From Onishia taeanensis (GTDB lineage Bacteria; Pseudomonadota; Gammaproteobacteria; Pseudomonadales; Halomonadaceae): DNA of 64,000 bases. Positions within the stretch are counted from its first letter, which is position 1. Each line of letters starts with the position of its first letter. Shown one piece after another: positions 52,576-61,527 of the stretch. A program made the position numbers and the translations under genes. The stretch lies in contig NZ_FNCI01000003.1 in NCBI RefSeq assembly GCF_900100755.1, positions 62,001-126,000 of the forward strand, written 5' to 3'. A model generated the notes under the pieces. It was given only the letters and a program-made list of their open reading frames with translations. It ran no database searches and was not told where the DNA came from.

Positions 52576-53790
52576 CTAGGAGGAGCTGGGATCCACGGCG
52601 ATACGCTTTACCGGGGTGGAATCGTCGATGAAGGCCTTTTTGTTCAAGAAGGTTTCAAAGGTGGCATAGCGATTGACGTTGAGCGCAGCAGGACTTGGCG
52701 CCATGCGCCTTAGGCTGGCCTCCCAGGCCTGCCGATTGGCATCACTATCAAGGCTTGGCTCTTGGTCGATGAGTAAGTCCCATGCTTCATCCGGATAGTT
52801 GATCATCCAGTTGGTCGCTTCCTCAAGCCCGGCAAGTAAATGATCGATGTCGTCGCGCTTGGCACTAAGGTGGTCCCGATTGGCGATCAGGATCAGACCG
52901 TCATGCAGCGGCAGGCCCTGTTCCTCGGGGAGGAAGCGGCGGGTAGGAACGCCTTCCTGGCCAAGCAGGGCCGGTATGACGTTACGCGGCGCGCCAATCA
53001 GTGCATCGACACGTTTCTCGGCCAGGGCTCGCACCATGGCAAATTCGACTTTTTCGAGCGTCACGTCGTTTAGCGTCATGCCGTGGTGGTTCAGCATCGT
53101 GGCAAGAACGGGGTTGATGCTGTCCTGAAAGGCGTAGCCTAGGGTCTTGCCTGCCAGGTCAGTGATGTCGGTAATGTCGCTGTCTTCGCGCACGATCAGG
53201 GAAGAAAGCGGCGTATCGATCAAGGTGGCGACACGCACCAGCGGTAGCCCTTTGTCGATGAGCATATGCAGTTGTGGCTCGCGTCCCACCGCCAAGTCGG
53301 CACGGCCGGCCGCCACCAGCTTTGCCGGTACGCTTGGGTCAGCCGGGGTGGTGATGGTGAGCGACACGCCACGCCGCTTGAGCTCGCCATGCGCCTTTGC
53401 GATCAATAGAGCGGCGTGTTGCGGTGACGGGTACCAGTCGAGAACCACGTGCAATTCGCGCGTCGGCGGCGGCTCGATGGGTTCGGGAGACCCCTGAATT
53501 ACTGAAGGGACTTCGACGACAGTCTCTGTCGCTTTGGGACCACTATCAGAGGCGGCGCCTTGCTCGCCTCCACTCGTTGAATCGCCGCCTGTGGCCTCGG
53601 CCGACGAGGTTTGCGCTGATGCTCTTGGTTGGGCTTCTTCTGCCATAGAAGACGATTGCGGCTGTGTCTCGTCGTCGGTGGGCTGGGCCCATGCGGGGCC
53701 GGTCGCCAATGTCGCTGCCATCAGGATGGCTGGCAGCAGCCTGGCGAGTCGGGCGGTGTGCCTGGCTGGCAGCATCGAGCATGTTGTCAT
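52576..53790 (-). CDS. NMT1/THI5-like ABC substrate-binding protein with long disordered linker
   Basis: A 404-residue exported protein. The signal peptide ends near residue 35 (TLATGPAWA); there is no lipobox. Residues 36-110 form a low-complexity Ser/Glu/Gln/Ala/Gly/Pro linker. After LDWYPSPQHAALLIAKAHGELKR near residue 117 the fold is NMT1/THI5-like (ThiY/SsuA type), with GRADLAVGREPQLHML and TLGYAFQDSINPVLA. The LDWYPSPQH start resembles ThiY-like pyrimidine binders, so thiamine-precursor capture is possible. No ABC permease or ATPase is encoded next to it, so it is an orphan here. It faces away from nhaP2. Confidence 0.75.
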   Translation of the reverse strand: MTTCSMLPARHTARLARLLPAILMAATLATGPAWAQPTDDETQPQSSSMAEEAQPRASAQTSSAEATGGDSTSGGEQGAASDSGPKATETVVEVPSVIQGSPEPIEPPPTRELHVVLDWYPSPQHAALLIAKAHGELKRRGVSLTITTPADPSVPAKLVAAGRADLAVGREPQLHMLIDKGLPLVRVATLIDTPLSSLIVREDSDITDITDLAGKTLGYAFQDSINPVLATMLNHHGMTLNDVTLEKVEFAMVRALAEKRVDALIGAPRNVIPALLGQEGVPTRRFLPEEQGLPLHDGLILIANRDHLSAKRDDIDHLLAGLEEATNWMINYPDEAWDLLIDQEPSLDSDANRQAWEASLRRMAPSPAALNVNRYATFETFLNKKAFIDDSTPVKRIAVDPSSS

Positions 53791-53956
53791 CAACTGTGGC
53801 TTCCCAAGGCAAAGGGTTTGTCGGGCCCATCGGCCAATTCGGCAGTAGTTTATCCCTCTTCTATATGTATGAGCCACCCGCCACCCTGTGAGCACGTCGC
53901 TGGCTTCCTATGGCTGTGACATAATAAGCGCTGGTTTGGCTTGACCACGGACGATC

Positions 53957-55666
53957 ATGGATAGCATCAATACCCTTTTTCTGCTCAGTGGCTTTCTGAT
54001 TGCCTTGAGCATTCTAGCAAGCCGCCTTTCTACCCTGTTTGGGCTTCCTCTGCTGGTCATCTTTCTCGGCCTTGGCATGCTTGCCGGCGAGGAAGGGGTG
54101 CTGGGCATAAAGTTCGACGACTATTCCCTGGCCTTTCTGATCGGCCACTTGGCGCTGGCCATGATTCTGCTCGATGGTGGCCTGCGCACTCGCTTGAAAA
54201 CCTTCCGGGTGGGCTTCAAGCCTGCCCTGTCGCTTGCCACCCTAGGGGTCTTCATCACCAGCGGCGTGGTGGGGCTGATTGCCATGTGGGTCTTCGACCT
54301 GACCCTCATTCAGGGGTTATTGGTGGGCGCTATTGTCGGCTCTACCGATGCCGCCGCCGTGTTTTCGATGCTGGGTGGGCAGGGCATCAACCTGAATGAG
54401 AGGGTGGGAGCTACCCTGGAAATCGAATCCGGCACAAACGACCCCATGGCGATCTTCTTGACGCTGACACTGGTCGAGGTGCTGGTCGGTGATCTGCGAG
54501 GGGTGACCGGCACCCTGATGTTTCTGCTCTCTCAGTTCGGCCTTGGACTGGCGATCGGTCTGGGGGCTGGCTGGTGCATTGCGCGCCTGCTGCGCTGGTT
54601 GGATTTGGCCCCGGGGCTTTATTCCCTGCTGGCGCTGGCACTTGGTTTCTTCGTGTTCGGTGCCACCAGCTGGCTAGGTGGTAGCGGCTTCCTCGCCATC
54701 TATCTGACGGGGCTGATGATCGGCAACCAGCCAGGGCGTCACCTGGATTTCATTTTGCCGGTTCACGATGGACTGGCCTGGCTCAGTCAAATCGGCCTGT
54801 TCCTAGTGCTGGGGCTGCTGGTTAACCCCAGTGAGGTATTCGAGTTCGCGCTGCCCTCGCTGATGGTCGCGCTGGCGCTGATCTTCTTGGCGCGCCCGCT
54901 GGCGGTGTTGATCGCGATCAAGCCTTTCTTCAAGTTTCGCTGGCGAGAAGTCGGCTTCATTTCCTGGGTGGGGCTACGTGGTGCCGTGCCGATCGTGCTG
55001 GCCATCTTCCCGGTTATCGGCGGCGTCGCGAACGCGTCGCTGTATTTCAATGTCGCCTTCGCCGTGGTGCTGCTGTCGCTGCTCATTCAGGGCGGCTCAT
55101 TGCCGTTCATGGCGCGATGGATGAAGGTCGAGGTTCCCGCCACTATCACACCGAATCGGCGCGGGCCACTCGGCGTATTGCCGGAAAACGACTATGAGAT
55201 GTTCGTCTACAAGGTTGAAGATCAGGCCCTAAACGACGTACCGATTCGCCTGCTGCGTTTCCCTTCAGGGGCTCTGATATCGGCCATGTTTCGTCAGCAT
55301 GTCATGCTGCATCCCAAGGGCAGCACTCGACTACGTGAAGGCGATGTGGTCTGCGTCATCGGTCGCACTGATGACCTTCCGGCCCTGAACCGCCTCTTCA
55401 ATGGCGATGCAAAACTCGACCGTGCCCGTGCTTTCTTTGGCACCTTTACCTTGCAGGGAGATGCCTTGATGTCGGATGTGGCCGAAGCCTATGGCCTGAC
55501 GTTAAGCCCAGGTGAACAGGAGATGACGCTGGGTGAATACGTCTCGCTGCGCGTCGGTGGGCACCCGGTAGTGGGCGATGACGTCGACTGGCATGGCTTC
55601 CACTGGGTGGTCAGCGAAATGCGCGGTAACCAGATCACCCGGGTCGGTCTGCGTCTCTACTATTAG
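53957..55666 (+). CDS. nhaP2: K+/H+ antiporter NhaP2 (CvrA)
   Basis: A 569-residue CPA1 antiporter. About twelve membrane helices contain ILLDGGLRTRL near residue 75, VGSTDAAAVFSMLGG near 128, the ion-binding ESGTNDPMAIFL near 156 and WVGLRGAVPIVLAIFP near 337. A C-terminal RCK_C (TrkA-C) domain follows around residues 400-480, then a CorC/HlyC-like domain to the end. It expels K+ in exchange for protons, protecting from K+ overload, relevant in high salt. It is transcribed away from the orphan binding protein and is followed by tRNA-Ser. Confidence 0.93.
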   Translation: MDSINTLFLLSGFLIALSILASRLSTLFGLPLLVIFLGLGMLAGEEGVLGIKFDDYSLAFLIGHLALAMILLDGGLRTRLKTFRVGFKPALSLATLGVFITSGVVGLIAMWVFDLTLIQGLLVGAIVGSTDAAAVFSMLGGQGINLNERVGATLEIESGTNDPMAIFLTLTLVEVLVGDLRGVTGTLMFLLSQFGLGLAIGLGAGWCIARLLRWLDLAPGLYSLLALALGFFVFGATSWLGGSGFLAIYLTGLMIGNQPGRHLDFILPVHDGLAWLSQIGLFLVLGLLVNPSEVFEFALPSLMVALALIFLARPLAVLIAIKPFFKFRWREVGFISWVGLRGAVPIVLAIFPVIGGVANASLYFNVAFAVVLLSLLIQGGSLPFMARWMKVEVPATITPNRRGPLGVLPENDYEMFVYKVEDQALNDVPIRLLRFPSGALISAMFRQHVMLHPKGSTRLREGDVVCVIGRTDDLPALNRLFNGDAKLDRARAFFGTFTLQGDALMSDVAEAYGLTLSPGEQEMTLGEYVSLRVGGHPVVGDDVDWHGFHWVVSEMRGNQITRVGLRLYY

Positions 55667-55760
55667 ACATGGGCCGTTGCGACATTATGTCGTAACGCAT
55701 TGATCGCAAACTGCCTCTTGACGAATAAAGCAAAGCTGGTAGTATATGCACTCGTAAGCC

Positions 55761-55850
55761 GGAGGGATGGCAGAGCGGTTTAATGCACCGGTCTTGAAAA
55801 CCGGCGTAGGCTAATACCTACCCAGGGTTCGAATCCCTGTCCCTCCGCCA
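55761..55850 (+). tRNA. tRNA-Ser (anticodon UGA)
   Basis: A 90-base tRNA with an encoded CCA. The acceptor stem pairs GGAGGGA with TCCCTCC. The anticodon stem is CCGGT/ACCGG with loop CTTGAAA, anticodon TGA. A long variable arm (GTAGG..CCTAC type) is typical of a class II serine tRNA. The T arm AGGGTTCGAATCCCT is perfect. Confidence 0.97.
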
Positions 55851-55861
55851 CCGAATTAAGC

Positions 55862-55889
55862 AAAAAAGCCACCTGCGGGTGGCTTTTTT
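55862..55889 (+). terminator. Rho-independent terminator after tRNA-Ser
   Basis: AAAAAAGCCACC / GGTGGCTTTTTT with a 4-base loop. A T run completes it. It ends the tRNA transcript, and because A and T runs flank both sides it could work in both directions. Confidence 0.92.
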
Positions 55890-56049
55890 GTGCCTGAACG
55901 TTGGAGAAGCTAGATTTCGCCTGCATTGGTTGCGTGCATGGAGCGGGTGTATGCTCGTTGCCTCATCCTTTGGCCGTTTTCGTTTTCACTGCCTTCCGCA
56001 GACAGTGCTCACGCAGACGTAGAAGCCGTACATAATGTATGTCATGCCT

Positions 56050-58614
56050 TTAGGCTGGGCGTTGGGGGCTGGATAAATATTCCACTATCTCATTCAAAGG
56101 TAGCGGCTTTGAATAGAGGAACCCTTGGATGAAGTCACACTCTTCTGCAACCAGAAAATCTTTCTGGCTCTCGTGTTCCACGCCCTCGGCAACTACCTGA
56201 CAACCTAGCTTTTGAGCCATTGCAATGGTCGCTCTAACGATCGTTGAATCCTCATTGTTTATACCGACGCCATCAATGAAGGTTTTGTCTATTTTTACTT
56301 TGCTGACGGGTAAGTTTCTTAGATAGCTGAGACTTGAGAACCCTGTGCCGAAATCATCGATAGAGGTGCCCACCCCAATTTTCTTCAGCGATTTTATTTT
56401 TGCCACCGACTCATATTCGTCTTTCATTAGGAGGCCTTCGGTTATTTCTATTTCCAGGCTGCCCGGCGCCAGGGAGTTTTCTTTTAAACAGCTTTCGATA
56501 TGGGGCAAGAAGTCCTCCCTGAGGAACTGTAAGGGTGAGACATTGACAGCGATGCTGACCTTGATCTCGCAGTCTCTGGCTATCGAGGCGATATCCTGAC
56601 AAGCCCTTTCTATTACCCAGGCTCCAATAGAGGAGATGAGGCCGATCTCTTCTGCAAGCGGTATGAATTTCCCTGGGCTGATATAGCCTTTTCCAGGGGA
56701 GTACCAGCGTATAAGGGCTTCCAGGTAGGTTCGAGAGCCTTCCCGGCAGGGGATGATTGGCTGGTAGTGAAGCTCGAGCTCCTCATTCTTCAATGCTTTT
56801 TTCAATTCTTTGCCAAGCGTTAGCCTTTCTCTCACGCTCTGACTCAATGCGTCGGTGTGCCAATGGTAAGTGTTCTTGCCACTGCTTTTGGCTCTAAGCA
56901 GCGCCATGTTGGCGTGCCGCACTACATCACTGTCTGAGCCATTATTATCGACGCATATGCCGATGCTGGCTGGTGCCTCGACTTCATATTCCGCCACGTG
57001 GTAAGGCGCGCGTAACCTTTCGAGAATCGCCTGAGCTAACGTAGCGGCTTCTCCTTCAGATCGCATGTCATGACGAAGCACTACGAATTCATCGGCACCA
57101 AAATGGGATAGGATGTCACTTTTTTTCAAGCACCCAGTGATTCTGCGTGACGCCTCTACGATGATCTCATCCCCAGATACGTGTCCCAGAGACTCATTCA
57201 CATCTTTGAAGTTATCCAGGTCGATATACAGCAACGCCATTCTGGATTCGTGTTGGTGAGATACTTTCTTGGCGTACTCAAGTCTGCTGAGAAAGCTGGT
57301 TCGATTGGGAAGGTGTGTTAATGGGTTGTGCGCCGTAAAGTAAGCGAGCTTATCTTGGTAGTGCTGTTTCTCACTGACATTGTTCTGAATGCCAATAAGG
57401 TGAGAGGTGATGCCATCTTCATCGCAAACAGGGGCTATGTGTAGGTCATTCCAGAAAACAGTACCGTCCTTTCTATAGTTCAAGATGGTCTCGCGGAAAG
57501 CAGAACCTTTGGATAGCCCGCTGCGGATTCGGCCAATGGATTCGGTTGAGGTATCTTTTCCTTGTAAGAACCTACAGTTCTTTCCGATAGTTTCATCCTG
57601 GCTATATCCGGTCATATTATAAAAAGCCGGGTTGGCGTGAACTATCGGTTGGTCCTTGGCTCTGGCATCGACGATAACCACACTGTTGGGGGTGGCTTCG
57701 ACACTTCTACGAAATATCCTTAGTGTGTCCTCATCCCTTTTTCTGGCTGTGATGTCTTTAGCCATGCCGTGGATACCGATGACCTCTGTCCGGGCAATGA
57801 TTGGAATGAACGTCACCAAGACAATTGAGTCCCGACTGCGAAAAGATGAAATATCGCATTCGAACCTTGATGTTGTCCCTGAAATTGCAGTGCGGAAATG
57901 TCTATCTACCGCTTCTTTATACTCTTGCTTGATTCGGCCAATGAAGGGAGAGGCCAAGATATCTCGTTCTTCAGCTTCCAGTAGAGATGTGGTGGCTTCA
58001 TTGACGCTCTCGAAATTGCCTCTGAGGTTTAGCGAGAAGACGGCGTCGGGGTTCCTCGAGAATAGGCTTTCATACCTGTTTTGAATGAGCGCTAGTGACT
58101 GTCTGTCACTGTGCCGGCTGATGGCCAGAGACGTTAGTCTGGCGGTGCGTTTGATGAGCTCGACATGACGATCATCTGGCTGGCCATCACGGCTAAAATA
58201 GCTGGCGAGTGTACCTAATAGCACGCCATCCTGGTTTTTAACTGGATAAGACCAGCAAGAAAGAAGACCACTGCTTATCTCTACGTCTCGAAGGTCCGAC
58301 CAGTTGTTTGCATAGCCAATGCTCTCTGTGGCGCCAGCTTCAGAGAAGAGAGTGGTATGGCCGCAGCTGCCGGCATTCGGGCTGGTGGGAATGTTGTCAA
58401 GGAGTCGGCAAAAATCGCGTGGCAAGGAGCCGTTCGCAGCAAGCGACAGGCTTCTGCCATGATCATGTGTCAGCATCACTGAACACATGATGTCACCGGC
58501 CTGACGTTCGACCATCAGGCAGATGGCCTGGAGCGTCTCTTCGAGAGGCTTGCCCATGGCAATCATTTCTTGGATGCCTTGCAGGGCTTTGAGCTCTAGG
58601 TAGGTGCTCTCCAT
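56050..58614 (-). CDS. GAF-PAS-PAS-GGDEF-EAL signalling protein (c-di-GMP)
   Basis: About 854 residues. A GAF domain lies around 10-165 (AGSCGHTTLFSEAG near 85), and PAS domains follow around 175-295 and 300-420 (the second with NPAFYNMTGYSQDETIGKNCRFLQG, a LOV-like NCRFLQG containing the flavin-binding cysteine). GGDEF is degenerate: FGADEF at residues 505-510. The EAL domain is intact from EAL at 632-634 and retains FGTGFSSLSYL and VAEGVE, so it is probably a phosphodiesterase. The ATG at 58614 has AGAAGG upstream; a TTG 21 bases earlier is unlikely. No secretion signal is seen. Confidence 0.88.
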   Translation of the reverse strand: MESTYLELKALQGIQEMIAMGKPLEETLQAICLMVERQAGDIMCSVMLTHDHGRSLSLAANGSLPRDFCRLLDNIPTSPNAGSCGHTTLFSEAGATESIGYANNWSDLRDVEISSGLLSCWSYPVKNQDGVLLGTLASYFSRDGQPDDRHVELIKRTARLTSLAISRHSDRQSLALIQNRYESLFSRNPDAVFSLNLRGNFESVNEATTSLLEAEERDILASPFIGRIKQEYKEAVDRHFRTAISGTTSRFECDISSFRSRDSIVLVTFIPIIARTEVIGIHGMAKDITARKRDEDTLRIFRRSVEATPNSVVIVDARAKDQPIVHANPAFYNMTGYSQDETIGKNCRFLQGKDTSTESIGRIRSGLSKGSAFRETILNYRKDGTVFWNDLHIAPVCDEDGITSHLIGIQNNVSEKQHYQDKLAYFTAHNPLTHLPNRTSFLSRLEYAKKVSHQHESRMALLYIDLDNFKDVNESLGHVSGDEIIVEASRRITGCLKKSDILSHFGADEFVVLRHDMRSEGEAATLAQAILERLRAPYHVAEYEVEAPASIGICVDNNGSDSDVVRHANMALLRAKSSGKNTYHWHTDALSQSVRERLTLGKELKKALKNEELELHYQPIIPCREGSRTYLEALIRWYSPGKGYISPGKFIPLAEEIGLISSIGAWVIERACQDIASIARDCEIKVSIAVNVSPLQFLREDFLPHIESCLKENSLAPGSLEIEITEGLLMKDEYESVAKIKSLKKIGVGTSIDDFGTGFSSLSYLRNLPVSKVKIDKTFIDGVGINNEDSTIVRATIAMAQKLGCQVVAEGVEHESQKDFLVAEECDFIQGFLYSKPLPLNEIVEYLSSPQRPA

Positions 58615-59026
58615 GCCTTCTTTCTCCCGTGCCAAGGCTCATGGAATCAATCATTTATCGCTCGAGCTTATCCTGGCGATAAACCTCTGTCCAAGGCAAA
58701 GGCTATGCTCGCCTAATGGTTTTTTGAGCCTGTAGGATATCTCCATTGTGCATGAGTTGGAGATGTAGGAACGCCGGGGCGGAACTTATCGGCATGAATG
58801 AACCAGTTCGGTGAAAAAATCGCTGTTTGCCTATGGGAACCGGCATATTAGCTAGACTGGAATTAATGGCCGGGGCCACCTCCCTCTACTTTATTCGCTA
58901 TTTTTTCGATAACGCAGTGTTGATAGGGCTCGCGACACAGGCTGTTGAAGCCCGAGCCGAGGCTAACCATGAAGGTGAGTGTCACTGGCGGCTTGATTTG
59001 CCTGTATGCGCTTGATAGCCCATCCC
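58615..59026. other. Gap between the EAL gene and catR
   Basis: A 412-base stretch upstream of the minus-strand EAL gene and downstream of catR. It probably holds the EAL-gene promoter. A short frame near 58827-59015 has no ribosome binding site or recognisable motif. I see no other feature. Confidence 0.4.
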
Positions 59027-59929
59027 TCAGGGGTAGCGGCCACTTCGACGGTTCTCGACCAGCACGGCGAGGATGGCGTTGGCGGCCTGCATGATCTCAT
59101 TTGGCTTTTCCCCTTTTCGCCGGCTGCAGAGGATGGGAATGGTGATGTGCTTCTCGGCCAGATAAACATAGTTGATACCGTCGCGCTGAAGCCTGCGAAC
59201 CTGTTCCGGTACCAGGGTGATGCCCAGGTCCGAGGCCACGAGCCCCAGCGCGGTCTGCATTTCGTTGGCTTCCTGCGCGACTCTTACCCGCAGCCCTCGG
59301 CGGCGGAACATGCCGAGCACGCTGTCCGCCATACTGGGGCGCGGCGTGGCCGGAAACAGGATCAGTGGGTATTCGGCTAGCTGCGCCATGGTCGGCGTGG
59401 TGCCTTCGAGAGGGTGGCCGTTAGGCAGAGCCGCCATCATTGGCTCTTCAAACAATACTTCCTGCTCTATATCCGGATCGTCGATGCGCAACCGACCGAA
59501 CCCCAGATCAATACGCCCCGCCTTCAATGCCTGAATCTGCTGCACGGTGGTCAGTTCCGCCAGCGTCAGTTCAAGGTCCTCCTTTTGTCGTAGCCCTCGC
59601 ACCAGCAACGGTAGCTGGCCATAGAACACCGACGGAACGAAGCCGATCCCGAACAGCTGGTGCTTGTTGCGGGCGATACGCCGGGTGCCAGCGATGGTGG
59701 TGTCGACTTTTTCCAGTATCTGCAGGGTATGCTCATGAAAGAACTGACCCGCGGGGGTGAGGGTCAGCCCTCGGGAACTTCGCTCGAATAGTCGAGCTCC
59801 TATTTCTTCTTCTAACTGATTGATCTGGCGAGTTAAAGGGGGCTGAGCCATGTTCAGCCTGGCGGCCGCTCGGGTCATGTTCAGCTCTTCGGCCGCTATG
59901 CAGAAGTACCGCAGGTGGCGCAACTCCAT
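59027..59929 (-). CDS. catR: LysR-type regulator of catechol degradation
   Basis: A 300-residue LysR regulator. The N-terminal helix-turn-helix MELRHLRYFCIAAEELNMTRAA...QPPLTRQI spans residues 1-60, and the effector domain follows (FGIGFVPSVFYGQLPLLVRGL near residue 92). It matches CatR/CatM/BenM regulators that respond to cis,cis-muconate or benzoate. The ATG at 59929 has GGAGGT upstream; a longer upstream frame is not conserved. It diverges from catB. A perfect ATAC-N7-GTAT site covers its own ribosome binding site. Confidence 0.9.
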   Translation of the reverse strand: MELRHLRYFCIAAEELNMTRAAARLNMAQPPLTRQINQLEEEIGARLFERSSRGLTLTPAGQFFHEHTLQILEKVDTTIAGTRRIARNKHQLFGIGFVPSVFYGQLPLLVRGLRQKEDLELTLAELTTVQQIQALKAGRIDLGFGRLRIDDPDIEQEVLFEEPMMAALPNGHPLEGTTPTMAQLAEYPLILFPATPRPSMADSVLGMFRRRGLRVRVAQEANEMQTALGLVASDLGITLVPEQVRRLQRDGINYVYLAEKHITIPILCSRRKGEKPNEIMQAANAILAVLVENRRSGRYP

Positions 59930-59930
59930 G

Positions 59931-59945
59931 ATACCTCCAGGGTAT
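59931..59945. promoter_or_regulatory. CatR/BenM-type operator ATAC-N7-GTAT
   Basis: ATACCTCCAGGGTAT is an exact match to the ATAC-N7-GTAT consensus known for BenM and CatM. It lies in the 104-base catR-catB spacer, immediately before the catR ATG and across its Shine-Dalgarno. Binding would repress catR and, about 90 bases from the catB start, allow activation of catB. Confidence 0.7.
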
Positions 59946-60033
59946 GGAAAGGCACTTAAACAATATTGGTTCCGTCTGCAGGCTGCAATCAAACTGCCCT
60001 GCAATTACCAGATTCCTGGACCTCGGAGCCGCC

Positions 60034-61155
60034 ATGCCCCCCGTGATCAACACAATCGAGACGTTGCTGGTCGACCTGCCGACCATCCGCCCGCACAAGC
60101 TTTCCATGACGACGATGGCATGCCAGACCATGGTCATCGTGCGGATGCATCACAGCGATGGTGTCGAGGGAATCGGTGAGGGCACCACCATCGGTGGCCT
60201 GGCCTATGGTCCCGAGAGTCCCGAGAGCATCAAGACCAATATCGATACCTACCTGGCGCCTCTGCTGGTCGGCCAGCCCTCTTGCAACATCCAAGCGCTA
60301 CGCGCTCGGCTGAATCGGCATGCCCGCGGCAACGCCATCGCCAAGTCGGCACTGGAAACCGCATTGCTCGACGCTCAGGGCAAGCGCCTTGGCCTCTCGG
60401 TCGCCGAGTTGCTGGGGGGTGCCCGCCAGGTGCATCTGCCGGTGCTCTGGACCCTGGCCAGCGGCGACACCGAGAAGGACATCGATGAGGCCCTGCTGCG
60501 GCTCGAGCAGCGCCGCCATTGCAACTTCAAGTTGAAGATCGGAGCCAACCCGGTGGATCAGGATGTGCGACATGTGGCGGCGATCAAGGAAGCCCTGGGT
60601 GACAGGGCCAGCATCAGGGTCGACATCAATCAGGCCTGGGACGAGCCCGCTGCGGTGCGCGGCATTCAGGCGCTCCAGGATGCCGGTATCGATTTGATCG
60701 AGCAGGCCATTTCCGCCCGCGAGCATGCCGGTCTGATCCGGCTGTCACAGCGTTTCAATGTGCCGATGCTGGCCGACGAGGCCGTTCAGGATGCCCGCGA
60801 CGGGTTCGAGCTGGCGGCGGGCGGCTTCAGTGGCGCCTTTGCCCTGAAGATCGCGAAGTCCGGCGGGCTCTATGGAGTGCTGGAGTTGGCCCATGTGGCC
60901 AAGGCCGCCGGCATCGGCCTTTACGGCGGCACCATGCTGGAAGGCTCCATCGGCACCGCAGCGTCCCTGCATGCCTGGGCGACCCAGGACGACATGGCCT
61001 GGGGCACCGAGATGTTCGGTCCGCTGCTGCTCAAGGACGACATTGTCGTCGAGCCACTCCACTACCACGAGTTCGGGGTCGATCTCCCGCAAGGGCCAGG
61101 ACTCGGCATCACCTTGGATGAAGACAAGCTCTCACACTACGCACGCAAGTACTGA
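60034..61155 (+). CDS. catB: Muconate cycloisomerase
   Basis: A 373-residue enolase-superfamily enzyme. The N-terminal capping domain has LLVDLPTIRPHKLSM and the '20s loop' (GIGEGTTIGGLAYGPES near residue 47). The KxK motif is FKLKIGA near 166, and metal ligands are in VDINQAW near 196, IEQAIS near 222 and DEAVQD near 247. SGGLYGVL near 281 closes the barrel. It converts cis,cis-muconate to muconolactone. The ATG at 60034 has GGAG upstream. It is first in the catBCA-benA series. Confidence 0.95.
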   Translation: MPPVINTIETLLVDLPTIRPHKLSMTTMACQTMVIVRMHHSDGVEGIGEGTTIGGLAYGPESPESIKTNIDTYLAPLLVGQPSCNIQALRARLNRHARGNAIAKSALETALLDAQGKRLGLSVAELLGGARQVHLPVLWTLASGDTEKDIDEALLRLEQRRHCNFKLKIGANPVDQDVRHVAAIKEALGDRASIRVDINQAWDEPAAVRGIQALQDAGIDLIEQAISAREHAGLIRLSQRFNVPMLADEAVQDARDGFELAAGGFSGAFALKIAKSGGLYGVLELAHVAKAAGIGLYGGTMLEGSIGTAASLHAWATQDDMAWGTEMFGPLLLKDDIVVEPLHYHEFGVDLPQGPGLGITLDEDKLSHYARKY

Positions 61156-61168
61156 GAAGGAGAACGTC

Positions 61169-61459
61169 ATGCTGTTTCAGGTGGAAATGACCGTCAAGCT
61201 GCCGCCGTCCATGCCGGCCGAGCAGGCCGCCGAGATCAAGGCGACCGAGAAGGCTTACTCACAGGAACTGCAGCGCGCAGGCAAGTGGCGCCATCTGTGG
61301 CGCGTAGCCGGCAGCTACTCGAACGTCAGCATCTTCGATGTTGAAGACAACGCCGAATTGCAGGAGCTGGTCAGCAATCTGCCGCTCTTCCCCTATATGG
61401 ATATCAGCGTCAAACCCCTGTGCCGTCATCCGTCCTCTATCCGCGAGGATGATGCCTGA
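61169..61459 (+). CDS. catC: Muconolactone delta-isomerase
   Basis: A 96-residue protein with the typical MLFQVEMTVKLPPSMP start. It has KATEKAYSQELQRAGKWRHLWRVAG near residue 27 and NLPLFPYMDISVKPLCRHPSS near 71, and forms a decamer in the family. It converts muconolactone to 3-oxoadipate enol-lactone. AAGGAG lies 7 bases before the ATG and the gene starts 13 bases after catB, so the genes are co-transcribed. Confidence 0.95.
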   Translation: MLFQVEMTVKLPPSMPAEQAAEIKATEKAYSQELQRAGKWRHLWRVAGSYSNVSIFDVEDNAELQELVSNLPLFPYMDISVKPLCRHPSSIREDDA

Positions 61460-61527
61460 AACGCGGATAACGCACGCCAGCGTCCGCGAGCGGAATGGAA
61501 AACCATAACAAACGAGGATAATCGACC

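Noticed and set aside
58827-59015. Small frame (62 codons) between the EAL gene and catR
   Set aside because: No good start signal or similarity to a known short protein.
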